Assembly: GCA_024760905.1 (NCBI GenBank)
Contig: CM045751.1
Span: 12,232,501 to 12,296,500, forward strand
Source: Plotosus lineatus
Lineage: Eukaryota > Chordata > Actinopteri > Siluriformes > Plotosidae
Length of the DNA stretch: 64,000 nucleotides
Direction of reading: 5' to 3'
The notes under the pieces were generated by a model. That model made no database searches. It saw only the letters and a list, made by a program, of their open reading frames with translations, and was not told the origin of the DNA. Shown here piece after piece: positions 21,313 to 32,705 of this stretch. A program made the position numbers and the translations under genes. Position 1 is the stretch's first letter; the number at the start of each line of letters is the position of its first letter.

Positions 21313-21656
21313 CTGGGGCAGTGGTGGTCTAGTGGTATAAGGCGCCGGATTGCTGATCCAAAGGTTGGGGGTTCGAGTCCCACTCTCCACAAGGTTGTCA
21401 CTGTCCCCCCCAGTGCAGCTAACTGGGTTATCAAAGGCCGGCCATGTCTCTCACTGTCTATGGTGTGAGGCATGTAAAAGAACCATTGCTGACTTTCGAC
21501 AAGAGTAGGCTGCAAAGCCGTCGGCGTGTTTCCGCCCTGCGATGGCCTGGCGAGCTGTCCAGGGTGTACTCTGCCCTCGCCCTGAGTTGGCTGGGATGGG
21601 CACCAGCCTCCCCGCGACCCTAATTAGGATGAAGCGGTTACAGAAAATGAATTGTA
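21313..21656 (+). repeat. SINE-A copy, L2-like tail (best preserved)
   Basis: It starts GGGCAGTGGTGGTCTAGTGG (A-box-like) with B box GGTTCGAGTCCC. The core is AACTGGGTTATCAAAGGCC, then AAAAGAACCATTGCTGACTT. It switches to the L2-like tail right after GGCGTGTTTCCGCCCT and ends TACAGAAAATGAATT. It is a good reference copy for the family. Confidence 0.9.
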
Positions 21657-22096
21657 ATTCTTGTCATTTCGCTGCTCCGTGGTAAAAGAGGAATAGAACA
21701 CTTGGGGCCAGATTTGGTAACGGTCTGTCATGGGCCTTTTATTAAAGCATTAAAAAGGTACTGTTGGACTCGACTAAACAGGCAAAGAATAAAGTTCATA
21801 ATTTAAAAGGTATAAATGAAGTAAAGTACTCAGGAAATACCATATAACCGCTGGATTTTTAAAAGTATTCAGACCTTGAGTTTCAAAGTATGTTATAAAA
21901 GTGCACATGAGTATTGTGGTGGAGCAGGTGGCATGAAAATTTTCATATTTAAAAATGAAAAAGTGTTTGGTTTGTTTTTCTCATTTTTTTTCATGCGGAA
22001 TTTTCTAAAACTTTGAATGAGTTTAAAAAGACACCGAGGTAACTAATCCATTTATTCTCTGCTCTTTGAGTGCATAGAGCTGACTTTAGGTGTGTA

Positions 22097-23326
22097 CAAT
22101 AGGCCCTTGACTATTCGCAGTTTTGCACTCATGGTTTGAGTATTCGCGGGCTGCCAAGCAGCTCGCACGTGATTCAAATACGGCCAATGGCTGTCCTCCT
22201 TCCTGCTGATTGGTTGAGATGATGTAACGCCCCTTTTCCCTCATTCGCACACAAGTTGGCAATGAGCCTTTTTTTAGTGTGTTTTAATTACTAGTTAAGT
22301 TCTATGATGTCACTCAAACGCCTGCTAAGCACCAGAAAAAGGTAATGACGTTGGATGTCTCTTCTGAAGAAATAAGACTTTCTCCGGAAGAAACGACAGT
22401 TTCCTCAGAACTGCCTGAAGAGGAATAATCATCTGAACTGTTGTAAAACTCTTCACTATTAAAGTCTTTTTCAATTATTATTCCAGTACATGACCTAAGG
22501 TAATGTTTAAAATGTTTGTGTGTTATATTTTATTTACTGTGGTGTAGCATGTTTCTCATTTTGTTTTATTTATCCAATTTATTACATTTCTTGTTCTTTT
22601 ATGTCCTTTTTGATATGGTCTGTGTTTTGGGGGACTTTGATTTTAACGCTGTGCCTCTAACTAACTGTTTACTCTCCGCTTCGGCTGAGGGGCTTGGCTG
22701 AGCTGCTCAGTAGCACACACCTGAATTCATTATTCTCATTTACTCCCAATAAACAAAAGCATGCTCACCTCTGCACCAGAGGAGTAACTCACATCACATC
22801 ACCGCTTGTTTGGTTTGTCACGCTCTCTAACTTTCTCACTCTAAAACTCTGTTTTGTACTCGCTCCGGCTGAGGGGCGTGGCTGAGCTGCTCTGACTTAA
22901 TGCAGTTAATACCTGAATTCAGTCATCTCATGCCTAATGCAATACGTTCATCTATTGGGCATTTTTGAAAACTACAGTGCTGTATATTTTTCAAAGAGAA
23001 TGCATTTAAAGGTGTTTTTATATGTATGATGTATAATGTTTATATTTTATTATCAATCAATATCACATGAAAAAAATAAAGTTTTTCTTAATCATTACTA
23101 CATTTTACTACATTAATACTGAATTAATGAGTAAGACTGTCTATAGAATGTGTTTCAGAAGCATATTTTAGCACATGTAATAGATACATAGTATTTTACT
23201 TCTGGCTGCTCATTCGCGCATGTGACGTGATACATGGGGTTTTACTTCTGGGTACAAAACTCGCAGATTATCTCGATTCACAGGAGGGCCCGGAACCGAA
23301 CCCCCGTGAATGTTGAGGGCCTACTG
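22097..23326. mobile_element. Tigger-like element (1,230 bp), CAGTAGGCCCT ends
   Basis: The left end is CAATAGGCCCTTGACTATTC and the right end from the minus strand is CAGTAGGCCCTCAACATTCA, with TA flanks. Inside, a GGCTGAGGGGC-TGGCTGAGCTGCTC motif is duplicated at ~22682 and ~22868. A truncated relative is at 10428. No complete transposase is present. Confidence 0.8.
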
Positions 23327-23345
23327 TAATAATATACATGAAAGC

Positions 23346-23684
23346 TCATTCATTCATTTTCTCTAACCGCTTAATCCTAATTAGTGTCGTGGAGAGGCTG
23401 GCACCCATCACAGCCGACTCCAGGCAAGGGCAGAGTACACCCTGGACAACTCGCCAGGCCATTGCAGGGCAGAAACACGCTGACAACTATGCAGCTACTC
23501 TTGTCGAAAGTCAGCAATGGTTCTGTTACAGCCTCTCACCATAGACAATGAGAGACATGGTCGGCCTTTGATAACCCAGTTAGCTGCACTGGGGGGACAG
23601 TGACAACCCATTGAGAGAGGGGCTTGAACCCTCAACCTTACAATCAGTGATCCAGCACCTTTACCACCAAGCCACTACTGCCCA
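23346..23684 (-). repeat. SINE-A copy, L2-like tail
   Basis: This minus-strand copy runs from the tail (CATTCATTTTCTCTAACCGC on the plus strand) to the head complement ACCACCAAGCCACTACTGCCC. Confidence 0.85.
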
Positions 23685-23910
23685 TGTACTAAACATATGT
23701 ATCAAAACAATATTATTAATTATCCTGTATCTGTTTGTGAACGTCTTCTCATTTGGTTGATCATGTTGTTTGAGTCTGAAGAATATACTAGTATACATTC
23801 AAATAGTTCCAATATCAGTTACATTTGTGCATTTTATTTTGAAAATATAAATAAAAAGTCTTTATTTAAATTTTCTTTTGAATCACATAATGATGATTAT
23901 TGGAACCTGC

Positions 23911-24048
23911 CTGGTGTTCAGTTTGTCCTGCTGAGCCTTGATGTCTTTCTCGCTGGGGTGTCCACTGTGTATTAGCTGCCTGGCGATCTGATTGACCACA
24001 GCGACGCGGGATGCCTGGTTATTCATCTCAGGCTCCAAACTCTCAAAC
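23911..24048 (-). CDS. sptbn1: sptbn1 window exon 13: repeat 6 (res ~890-936), GC donor
   Basis: This 138-nt exon encodes FESLEPEMNNQASRVAVVNQ through QQDKLNT plus AG of Arg. The acceptor is tgttttccag. The exon must end AACACCAG to join G-TGG-AGC (RWS) of exon 14, but the intron then begins gcaggt. It is therefore a GC-AG intron. Using the downstream GT would shift the frame. Confidence 0.93.
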
Positions 24049-24419
24049 CTGGAAAACATAACTTATTTAGTCAGCATGGGGAGCTTGACGGGTACATATT
24101 GGGTTCTTTGTTGAACTGAAATGAAACTCTGAAGACTCGTGAGATGGTTGAAATCTTGTGTAAATAGTACATTAGTACATATGGTGACAGTGCTGAGCTG
24201 AGGAGCGGTAACAATGCCGAAAATCCATGATTTTGGCTTTTTCATAAGTCTGTGTGACTCAGCATGGACATCTGGTGTACTAAATGCTCCTAATGTGCTA
24301 TTTCTTTGGCAGACAGAACAAAAACATTTTCACAATATGCTATCATGTCTTTATTTGACCACTTTTTCTGGGAGTGAAAAACAATTGCCAGGGATTCTAT
24401 CATTGATAAAATCCAAATA

Positions 24420-25272
24420 CAGTGGTACCTTGATTTATGGAATTAATCCGTTCTGAGGGCGAGCTCATAAGTCAAAATGTTCGTTAGATAAAACAAAAAT
24501 TCCAATAGGAAATAATAGAAAACCAAATAATCCGTTCCAACTCCTCCCAAACTCATATAACCTGACACAAACATGTATATTTGACTAATATATTAGAAGT
24601 AAACATGTAAAAATAATAAATATTTAAAAATAATAATAATACACATACATTAGCATTAATAATAATTAATAATAAATAATAATAAAACGTGCATAACACA
24701 TGCATAACAGCAAAGGAGGGGGAGGAGATTTTGTGCATGTGCACACTATGAATATGAGCGAGGTAAGGCTCATGGTGAGCTACCACAAGGCCAGTGCTTC
24801 TCAAATAGTGGGGCGCGGTGTGATGCTAAAGGGGGGGGGGGCATGAACCTGGGGAACATGCTTTTTTTGCCATACTGTACTAGAATTAAGTGTAATTGCA
24901 CATCCTGTACAATAACTGGTAGTGGCGCTCACACTGTGTTCCCTATGGTGTAGGGAAAACGCACCGAACAAAGGATTCGAAGTGCAGTAAACACTATTTT
25001 TAGTCTCAGGCAGGGGGGCGTGAAATGTTTTTTTTTTCCTCCCTATGGGGGGACATCACAGAGAATAATCGAAAAGCACTGCACAGGGCGTTCTCTGAGC
25101 ACGAAGGAATACACGTGGAGAATACAAGGCTAATCAGCCCGGAAAAGCCATTTCTCCAGCAGAGTCCGTAAATCAAATTTTGCTCATTGGATAGAGCAGA
25201 TTTTTATTGGGATTGAAGCTCATATCATGGGAAATTTGTTATAAAAGACACTTGTAAGTCAAGGTATCACTG
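24420..25272. mobile_element. Tigger-like element (853 bp) with nested hAT MITE
   Basis: The left end is CAGTGGTACCTTGATTTATG and the right end from the minus strand is CAGTGATACCTTGACTTACA, flanked by TA on both sides. The element is interrupted by the hAT MITE at 24792-25081, so its own length is about 555 bp. Confidence 0.85.
24792..25081. mobile_element. hAT MITE nested in Tigger-like element
   Basis: The left end is CAGTGCTTCTCAAATAGTGG and the right end from the minus strand is CAGTGCTTTTCGATTATTCT. Flanks CACAAGGC (24784-24791) and CACAGGGC (25082-25089) match 7 of 8, the expected hAT target duplication. Confidence 0.8.
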
Positions 25273-25823
25273 TATAGCCCTGACAGTAGTGAATACGGTC
25301 CAGTATAGTTTACTGTAATACTGGCTTACTGCACAATGCATACTGGCTAACTGTACACTGTGTACTGCCCACTACTCAGTATAGTAGTAGTACATAGTAA
25401 ATTTTATTTGGCACTAGAGCCAACAACATGTCCCCCGTCCAAAATGTTTTTTGAACTAATCTGGCATGTTGGAAATCACAAATCGCAGTAACCAATGAAC
25501 AGGGCTCTGACAATTTTCTAGTCTGATCCATACTGCAAAATGTTTATTTTGTATTTTAGACATGCTACATACTATTTCTCCATTAAAATAACAATTTAAG
25601 TGGTATACAGTACACAGTTTCAGGCACAGGTGTTTTCATGGTTCTAGATTACAGAAGATCCCATAAAGATGTCTGCATGACATCACTGAAGAAATGAAAA
25701 AAGAAACAAACATCCGGCACCAATCTCTCAATGATGAAGAAAACATCATATAATGGCCTTTAAAAATGAAAATCTAACCAGCTACTTCTAAGCAGTATGA
25801 AATCAGTTTTTTTAACCTCTTAC

Positions 25824-26694
25824 CTGTGCTGAATAACCTCCAGATCCTCCAGTTTCTCTGGAATCTCCATGCTGTTGAGCCACTGCTCCTTCTCATCAAT
25901 CCATAACTCACAAGCGTCAGCCTCACTGAACATCTTATAGAGAGCCAGGGCATCCTGCAAAGCCTGTTTCCTCAGCCGAGTGAGCTCTGCCAGCTCCTTG
26001 TAACGTTCCTCGATGCCAGACAAGCGTCCATTTACGTCAGCTGACTTAGCCAGCTCATCGGGCACTGCCTGGGCCTGCTCGTGAAGGGAGTCGATCACAG
26101 GCCGATAGCTGGCCACCTCAGCTGCTGCATCCTTGTGTTTTTTGACCAAGGCTTGCGTGGAGAACTCATCATGACCAACATCATCACTCGAGACGATGCG
26201 CAGAGCATCCAGCATCCAGGCATCCACGTCATCAGCATCAGCCTGGAACTGGTGCAAGCTGCAAGCCTCTTCTAGACGTGCCTTCCGGACCGCAGCGAGT
26301 CTCTCCAGAGCTGCCCACTGAGCCTGCAAATCAGCCACCCGTTCGCGGATCCTGGCCTCCCCAAAGTGTCCGGCATCAGCCATTGCCTGACCCTCACGCA
26401 CCGTATGCTGCAGATGCCCGGCTCGACCACTCATCTCGTCCTCAAGTGCCCGGTGCTTACTCAGCAAACGCACCGCACCAGTTAGATCCTTCCCGACATC
26501 ATCTGATGACAGGATTTGCTCTTTCTCTCGGATCCAGCCTTCCTCCTCAGCCATCTCCCAGAAGAACTTCCAGAGACGGCGAGACTCTTCCAAACGTGCA
26601 CGTCGCTCAGCCGCCAGCTGCGTCAACTCTTGGTAGCAGAACTCCAGGTGAGCCACACGATCACGGATCACCTGTGGATCACATGGCTTGTAAC
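25824..26694 (-). CDS. sptbn1: sptbn1 window exon 12: end of repeat 3, repeats 4-5, start of 6 (res ~600-890)
   Basis: At 871 nt this is the largest exon. It encodes GYKPCDPQVIRDRVAHLEFC through EKLEDLEVIQH. LWKFFWEMAEEEGWIREKEQ, LHQFQADADDVDAWMLDALR and LYKMFSEADACELWIDEKEQ are three successive A helices. The acceptor is cttcctacag and the donor is gtaaga. The middle repeat is more diverged from mammals and GC-richer than neighbouring exons. Confidence 0.97.
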
Positions 26695-26760
26695 CTGTAG
26701 GAAGAAAATGAGCAAAGAGATGCTGACGTCCATCAAGCAACGTGCACTGTGCAAAACATA

Positions 26761-27657
26761 CAGACGCTCCCTGACTTACGTTTTTAATTGATTTCGGACG
26801 GCCGAACGTAAGTTGAAAGTGAACGTAAGTTGTTACAGTGACGTATGATGTATGATGTTGACGTATGACGCTCATACACTACTATACAGCCATAAATACT
26901 ATTACCATATCTCATAAAACACCCCTAAATCAATTATTATAAACATAATATTGTAAAATAATATCAAATATATCAAATAATATCAACATTAATTTCAAAT
27001 AAATTAAATTCAAGCAAAATAATCTCAAATTGATAAATTTTAATCAAATTCACTCATCGAATATCAAATACAGTATCAGATATAACCTTTAACATTCTCT
27101 ATGATGTGATCTTTCTGCTTGTAAATGGTTCCAATGGTCGACGGATGGTCACTTTACATGAAGCTGAGCTGAGTCACACATTACATGAAGATGAGACAAC
27201 TCACTTTACATGAAACTTAAAACAGCCAATCAACGCTTACAATATGTGAGGCGCTCAATACCGAAAGTAAATTACTTGCTAAAAGTATTTTACTTGCTTG
27301 AAACAAAGCGCGGGTTATACGGACTTCCAGTCTTTTAAGTGAGGAAGGGCATCGTTGAACTCGTTTAGTACTCAGCCTGCACTGATGTGAATCACAAGCA
27401 GTGAATCTTTCTTTTGTGGATTCGGGTTTTCATTCATTTTACAACTCTCTTTGCTTAACTGAGTATGCATGGTAGATTGTGCCGATCTGAGCAGATAGTT
27501 AATTCATCTCTGTGTAGGAGACTTGCACCCATGCTAGTAGGCTTATGCTTCTAACCAACCGTATTTGCTTCGGGTTACAAAAGTCCGCAAAACAGTGTAA
27601 ACACAAAGATCACAGAGACGACGTCTTAACACAAGAGTAACATGCTATATAACTGAG

Positions 27658-27702
<45 letters not shown>

Positions 27703-27882
27703 CTGGGAAGAAGGAGGGGCATGTTCAGTCTGTTGTTTGTAAACAATGGACGCAGCGTTAATACGTCATTGCGTCATTACGTCAGCGTACTACGTAGGTA
27801 CGTCTAAACTCAAAATTTGACTTAAAAAAAATGTCAAATCGAAAAAAAGTAAAATGGATGAACGTAAGTTGGGGAGCGTCTG
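26761..27882. mobile_element. Tigger-like element (1,122 bp), CAGACGCTCCCT ends
   Basis: The left end is CAGACGCTCCCTGACTTACG and the right end from the minus strand is CAGACGCTCCCCAACTTACG, a 17/20 match flanked by TA on both sides. GAACGTAAGTTG recurs near both ends. It has no transposase frame. It contains a (TA)n tract at 27661-27700. Confidence 0.88.
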
Positions 27883-28022
27883 TACTGTATTTAGAGTCGC
27901 ACATGCTTTCCTAAAGACTTCAGCTAGTACTTGTGTAAATAAGATTTGAATATTAATTAATTCTTCCTTTCGAGCTGGAATTACAAAATGTTGGTATTGT
28001 ACCATACCATATTTTTACTCAC

Positions 28023-28176
28023 CATCGTCGTCAACAGCAAATTTCTGGGCGTTGGCATTGACGGCCCGTACGCGGTCTGCCTGGATGGCGATGTCAGCCT
28101 CCACTAGAGCGTGTTTCTGGAGCAGATCTTCCACTCCCAGTAAGTGCTTCCCGTAATCCTGAGACAACAGTAGCAT
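28023..28176 (-). CDS. sptbn1: sptbn1 window exon 11: repeat 3 (res ~549-600)
   Basis: This 154-nt exon encodes [20 protein letters not shown] through AQKFAVDDD plus G. The acceptor is ttctccacag and the donor is gtgagt. The Met is an internal residue, not a start. Confidence 0.95.
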
Positions 28177-28378
28177 CTGTGGAGAAAAGCAAGTCATAAG
28201 GAGTTGCAATTTTCATCAAATCAATAAAGATTTTTTACTGGAATTACGGTAATGGAGACATTTTCCAGCAAATTTCTTGGTTCTTAGCTACTTGCTTCTA
28301 ACCTCCCACTTGCGCTCTTCTGCCTACTCTCTCTCTCTCTCTCTCTCACTCTCTCTGTCATCCTCCCACTTAACTCAC

Positions 28379-28681
28379 CTTCATCTCATCCATCCAGTCC
28401 ATGATGTAGAGCATTTCCTGGAAGACACGCTGCACACCCAGGTTCATCTCCAGCCTCTGCCTGCGTGCTTTGAGCAGCTCCAGTAGGTAGTCCCAGAGCC
28501 GCAGCACGTTGTCCTTACGTGCCGCAATGCGCTTGATGTCATGGTAGTTCTCTGCATCCAGCTCTTTAGCAACCGCCACCACGGCTTGCACACGTTCCTC
28601 GTAGGCTGCGATGTCTGTCTCGATAGCTTCATGCTTCTTGGTGGCTGCCTCCACTGCCTGGAGGTCAACGCCGAAGTTGTC
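28379..28681 (-). CDS. sptbn1: sptbn1 window exon 10: repeat 2 to repeat 3 (res ~448-548)
   Basis: This 303-nt, phase-0 exon encodes [20 protein letters not shown] through MDWMDEMK. It contains [20 protein letters not shown]. The acceptor is cctttctag and the donor is gtgagt. A GA-rich tract lies just downstream in the transcript. Confidence 0.96.
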
Positions 28682-28872
28682 CTAGAAAGGAAGTGGGTGT
28701 GCATGAAGGGGCATACGTTTCATTACAGGCCTTGCTTAATCAAACACAGTATTTATGGTTTCTCTCGTGGCCTACTGTTATAAACCAGGTGTGCAAAAAT
28801 ATTGCTATGTAATACACATTTGTGTGAGCTGGTATCAAACTTCTGGGAAGAAAAATGATACTGATAGGTCAC

Positions 28873-29031
28873 CTGTGATACCAGCCGCTGGTTCTCGCTG
28901 AGCCAGGTTTCTCTCATGGCCGCCTTGCGGTCAAAACGACGTGCCAGCTGCTCTAGCTTCTCCTGACGGATCAGCTCGGTCCTCAGGGCCAGCTCACGCT
29001 CGTGCTCTGCCTTCTCCAGACGTTCCCAAGC
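28873..29031 (-). CDS. sptbn1: sptbn1 window exon 9: end of repeat 1 to repeat 2 (res ~395-447)
   Basis: This 159-nt, phase-0 exon encodes [20 protein letters not shown] through [11 protein letters not shown]. It is essentially identical to mammalian SPTBN1. The acceptor is tgtgctcag and the donor is gtgacc. Confidence 0.96.
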
Positions 29032-29459
29032 CTGAGCACATACATGTACAGACATTTATATTATTTTAACTCTAATTTACCAGCTAATCTGCATCCAACA
29101 CACATTCAATCACTCATAGTCTTTTCGTGTTTAGTTCATATTTCTAATTGTCAAAAAAGATGTTTACTGATCTCTTTAAACAGTCGATTTAGTACAGTAA
29201 TATTTAGTATAGTAATATTACCTGTGTTTAAAAAAAACAAAAAAAACAAAACAAAAAAACAAGAGGACTACATCAGCATGAATTTCACTTTAATTAAAAA
29301 GATTTCATTAATAGAAATTAATGAATTTCACAGCTCAGAATCGTAGTGCTTTGGACATGGACTTGCCGTGGGGCAGAACCGATCTATCTTATGATATTCC
29401 TTTGCTTACCCTCATCACAAAGAAATGAAGTGAAAAAAAATATCAATAATTGTAGTATA

Positions 29460-29885
29460 CAGAGATCCCTCACGTGCCGCGGTTAATTGGGACCGAGATC
29501 CCCCAGCGACCACTGAATTCCGCGAAGTAGGATCAACTTCCCCCAACCCTCCGTCTGACACATACGTACATGTATATGTGTATATAACATCAATAAATAC
29601 ACATTCAATGCTATAAATGCTTATAATAACAATCAAACATTCAAAAATAATGCAGATGTAAATAAAATATAAATACACACACATACAGATGCACACAGGC
29701 GCCCGCGCACGCACGCAGATGCGCACCTCACAAAAATGTAACTAGTTTTGATAGGAGGTTTTGGGTTGTTTTTTGTTTTGTGTTTGTTTAGGGTTTTTTT
29801 TTTTTTGCGGCATGTTCCTTAACTTTTTCCCCTAGTCTTCTTTAATTTCCTTATTTTTTAATTCGATAAATACTTAAAAAAAAAA
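29460..29885 (+). mobile_element. T1-family element, 3' end lost
   Basis: It starts CAGAGATCCCTCACGTGCCG after TA and has the shared internal phrases (GACCACTGAATTCCGCGAAG, AACATCAATAAATACACATT). It runs into A17 and then directly into the Tigger-like element at ~29893, so the two are fused at an A-rich join. Confidence 0.75.
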
Positions 29886-29892
29886 AAAAAAA

Positions 29893-30696
29893 TTCAAAAG
29901 CGCCATTCAAACTTTCAAATGCGGCAATCAAACATTAAAACGCGCCATTCAAACATTCAAACAATGCGCAAGTTGCTCTCTCATTGGCTGTCTCCCAACA
30001 TCTCGCCCCGCTGGCCTCCCATTGGCCAGGAGGGAGTTGAACTGTACCCATTCCTGTACCCATACTTCCTGTTTGTCACACGCGTGAAGGAGAGTTGAGC
30101 AGGACTGTTGGCTCGTGAGTTTTCTTGAGAGTGATCATTGCAGCGTTATATTTCGTTATCCATCATAGACCCCAATAAAAAGATTCCCGGTGACATTGAA
30201 GAATCAGGCTCCGTTATCAATCGAAATGAAGCGGGAGATAGAAAAAATACGAAAGTGGGATGCGGTTCAGCAAAATTGCAAAGGAGTATGGCCGAAATCC
30301 CTCTACAATCGGGACGATATTGAAGCAGAAGGAAACCTTAAAAGCGGCGATACAGTGACAAAGGCGATTATTTCGGAAAAAGCAACCGCCATATTTAAGG
30401 ACCTCGTGAAGAAGGATGGGGGTGGGGGTTCTTCAGACCAGCAACCCCCAGACTTTAAAGCGTTGCATGGGTGGTTTGAGAGATTTAAAAAAGGTAAATA
30501 ATTTTATTTTACTTTTAACACATATTTCATACAAAATGTGTGTACTTTTATAAATTTTAAAGGGTTTATGGGGTATTCTTGAGAGCCGTGGAACGAATCG
30601 TGCGTTTTACATGTAAAATGCGCCCCTACTTACAAAAACTCCAGGTTACAAAAAAGGCGCTGGAACGTATTAATTTCGTAAGTAGAGGGCCGACTA
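29893..30696 (+). mobile_element. Tigger-like element with partial transposase, 5' end missing
   Basis: The right end AGTAGAGGGCCGACTA matches the CAGTCGGCCCTC ends of 36766 and 44342. It retains CATTCAAACATTCAAACAAT, CTCCCATTGGCC and the promoter-proximal region, then an ORF (30190-30501), then the family's 3' region with CGTTTTACATGTAAAATG. Confidence 0.8.
30190..30501 (+). pseudogene. Tigger/CENP-B-type transposase fragment
   Basis: A 103-codon frame includes MKREIEKIRKWDAVQQNCK, YNRDDIEAEGNLKSGDT, IISEKATAIFKDLVKK and HGWFERFKKGK. The pattern ISEKA-x-x-IF-x-DL...GWFERFKK is that of the second HTH (CENP-B box-binding) domain of Tigger transposases. The DDE domain is deleted, so it cannot be active. 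Confidence 0.75.
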
Positions 30697-30836
30697 TAGA
30701 TGTAATATCGTACTATCGTAATTTTACTTTACTTTAGTACACTGTAGAACTGTAAGTTCACAAATATTTAATAATAATCACATGAGCGCGAAATGATAAT
30801 AAAGCACTAGGACCGAGCACACACTCATGGACTGAA

Positions 30837-30865
30837 CACACACACACACACGCACACACACACAC

Positions 30866-30931
<66 letters not shown>
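30837..30931. repeat. (CA)n microsatellite
   Basis: About 47 CA units with two CG interruptions, in the intron between exons 8 and 9. Confidence 0.95.
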
Positions 30932-30934
<3 letters not shown>

Positions 30935-31115
30935 TTGGCTCGTGACAGTGCTACATAGCTCACACTAAAGGTAATGAAATCAAACTCTGAAGAATTCCAA
31001 CTTCATGGCAGAACCACGCCACTGATTATTATTTTTCTAAAACAGCACTAATCCCTAATGTGTATTCATGAAGAACTAGAAAAGAGCTCAGATTTGTTAC
31101 AGAAAAACATCTCAC

Positions 31116-31233
31116 CTTGTTGATGTCCGAGATAAGCTTGCCCTCTCTGGGCATGTAGACTTTCTGGTTATTGGCTCTCATTTTGCTTTGAATTGTGAAC
31201 AGAAGGACCTCCAGGTTACCTTTCTCTGTAAAT
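31116..31233 (-). CDS. sptbn1: sptbn1 window exon 8: repeat 1 (res ~355-394)
   Basis: This 118-nt exon encodes [20 protein letters not shown] then [19 protein letters not shown]. The acceptor is tattttcag and the donor is gtgaga. [15 protein letters not shown] favours SPTBN1 over SPTBN2. Confidence 0.96.
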
Positions 31234-31471
31234 CTGAAAATAAAAACACAAACCTGAGCACAAGGCATCAACTAATCAAATTCAGTTTGGGATTCAAGTC
31301 CACTTCATTGCTTTTTTTTGCATTGAATCCCTTCCAGCTGATTTGATCATTCGGTCAGTTTCAGCTCCTTTGAAGTCACTCGCATTCAGTTAAATGTCCA
31401 AGAAGTTTGATTTTCTGCATCCTTTTATTAAACGTGACATGAGCATAACATGAAAATGGCATAATGCTCAC

Positions 31472-31659
31472 TTGGGAGGCTTCTCTACAGTGCGGTAAGT
31501 GTTGAAGGCTTGGAGCTGCTGCTGGACTCCTACCAAAGAGTTTGCAAACTTGCGGTTGTTCAGGATGATAATGGTCTGCTCAATCCACTCCAGAAGGTCT
31601 GATGCAAGAGACTCGTATTTCTCAATCATCTTCTCTGTTTCAATGGCGTTATCAAGCAC
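31472..31659 (-). CDS. sptbn1: sptbn1 window exon 7: CH2-repeat linker and repeat 1 (res ~293-355)
   Basis: This 188-nt exon encodes [20 protein letters not shown] through [10 protein letters not shown] plus AA of Lys. The acceptor is cgtctctag and the donor is gtgagc. It is identical over most of its length to mammalian beta-II spectrin. Confidence 0.97.
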
Positions 31660-31751
31660 CTAGAGACGAGAATACATATGCATGTGCTTATCTTTTTAAA
31701 AAAAAAATGTTCTTTCATCACAAGAATATATAACAGTGTGTAAAAACTTAC

Positions 31752-31864
31752 TTTGCCAATTCGTTTGCCCTCCACCTTCAGAGCCTTCATCTTGGAGAAA
31801 TAGTGGTAGTATGTGACGACGTAAGTGATGACTGACTTTTCATCAGGATGATCTACACTGATAT
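31752..31864 (-). CDS. sptbn1: sptbn1 window exon 6: end of CH2 (res ~255-292)
   Basis: This 113-nt exon encodes [20 protein letters not shown] then [18 protein letters not shown], the last helices of the second calponin-homology domain. The acceptor is cttctgttag and the donor is gtaagt. Confidence 0.97.
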
Positions 31865-31935
31865 CTAACAGAAGAATCATACAAGATTGAATAAACAGAA
31901 AAGTCTATTGTATATGTAAACTCTCTCTGTGAGTA

Positions 31936-31937
<2 letters not shown>

Positions 31938-32022
<85 letters not shown>

Positions 32023-32073
32023 TCTGTATGTGTAAAGTTTTCTGTGAAGAAAGATTTCTATAACAATAATTAC

Positions 32074-32145
<72 letters not shown>
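31938..32145. repeat. inverted (GT)n / (AC)n microsatellite pair
   Basis: A (GT)n tract with a short CGCG interruption (31938-32018) is followed after 55 bp by an (AC)n tract (32073-32145). The two are reverse complements, so the transcript or single strand could fold into a long hairpin. (TATATC)n follows at 32149-32183. Confidence 0.9.
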
Positions 32146-32147
<2 letters not shown>

Positions 32148-32356
32148 ATCTATATCTATATCTATATCTATATCTATATATATATATTCTCTGGTAACCA
32201 GTGGGGAGTGGGATGGTCAGGATGCTGGACTGCTGCATGATGATTGGAGGAACTGTCAATGTGGCTGAAGCCTCGTTTTAATTGACAGCAACACTGAAAC
32301 TTTTCAAATTTATTTGGACCAAGGTTTTTAAACAAATCAGTGTAGCTTATAGTTTA

Positions 32357-32705
32357 GGGCAGTGGTAGCCTGGTGGTAAAAGGCGCTGGATCACTGATCC
32401 TAAGGTTGGGGGTTCGAGTCCCACTCTCCACAAGGTTGTCACTGTGTCACTGTCTCTCCCCCAGTGCAGCTAACTGGGTTATCAAAGGCCGGCCATGTCT
32501 CTCACTGTCTATGGTGAGAGGTTCATGTAAAAGAACCATTGCTGACTTTCGACAAGAGTAGCGGCAAAGCCGTCAGCATGTTTCTGCCCTGTGATGGCCT
32601 GGGGAGATGTCCAGGATGTACTCTTCCCAGGCCCGGAGATAGCTGGGATGGGCGCCAGCCTCCCCATGACCTTAATTAGGATTAAGCGGTCACAAGAAAA
32701 TGAAC
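32357..32705 (+). repeat. SINE-A copy, L2-like tail
   Basis: A complete copy: GGGCAGTGGTAGCCTGGTGG, B box GGTTCGAGTCCC, the core, then GATGGCCTGGGGAGATGTCC and a terminal AAGCGGTCACAAGAAAATGA. Confidence 0.88.

Noticed and set aside
21313..21400. tRNA gene suggested by A-box and B-box words in SINE-A heads
   Set aside because: The heads lack a foldable acceptor and anticodon stem and always continue into the SINE core.
23905..23910. Ordinary GT donor for exon 13 four bases downstream
   Set aside because: It would put exon 14 out of frame, whereas the GC donor keeps N-T-R-W-S.
26278..26700. 140-codon Pro-rich plus-strand ORF opposite spectrin exon 12
   Set aside because: Antisense shadow of a GC-rich coding exon, with no start context or domain.
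28142..28176. Met at the start of exon 11 as an alternative translation start
   Set aside because: It lies right after a good splice acceptor in phase with exon 10 and matches an internal residue region of SPTBN1.
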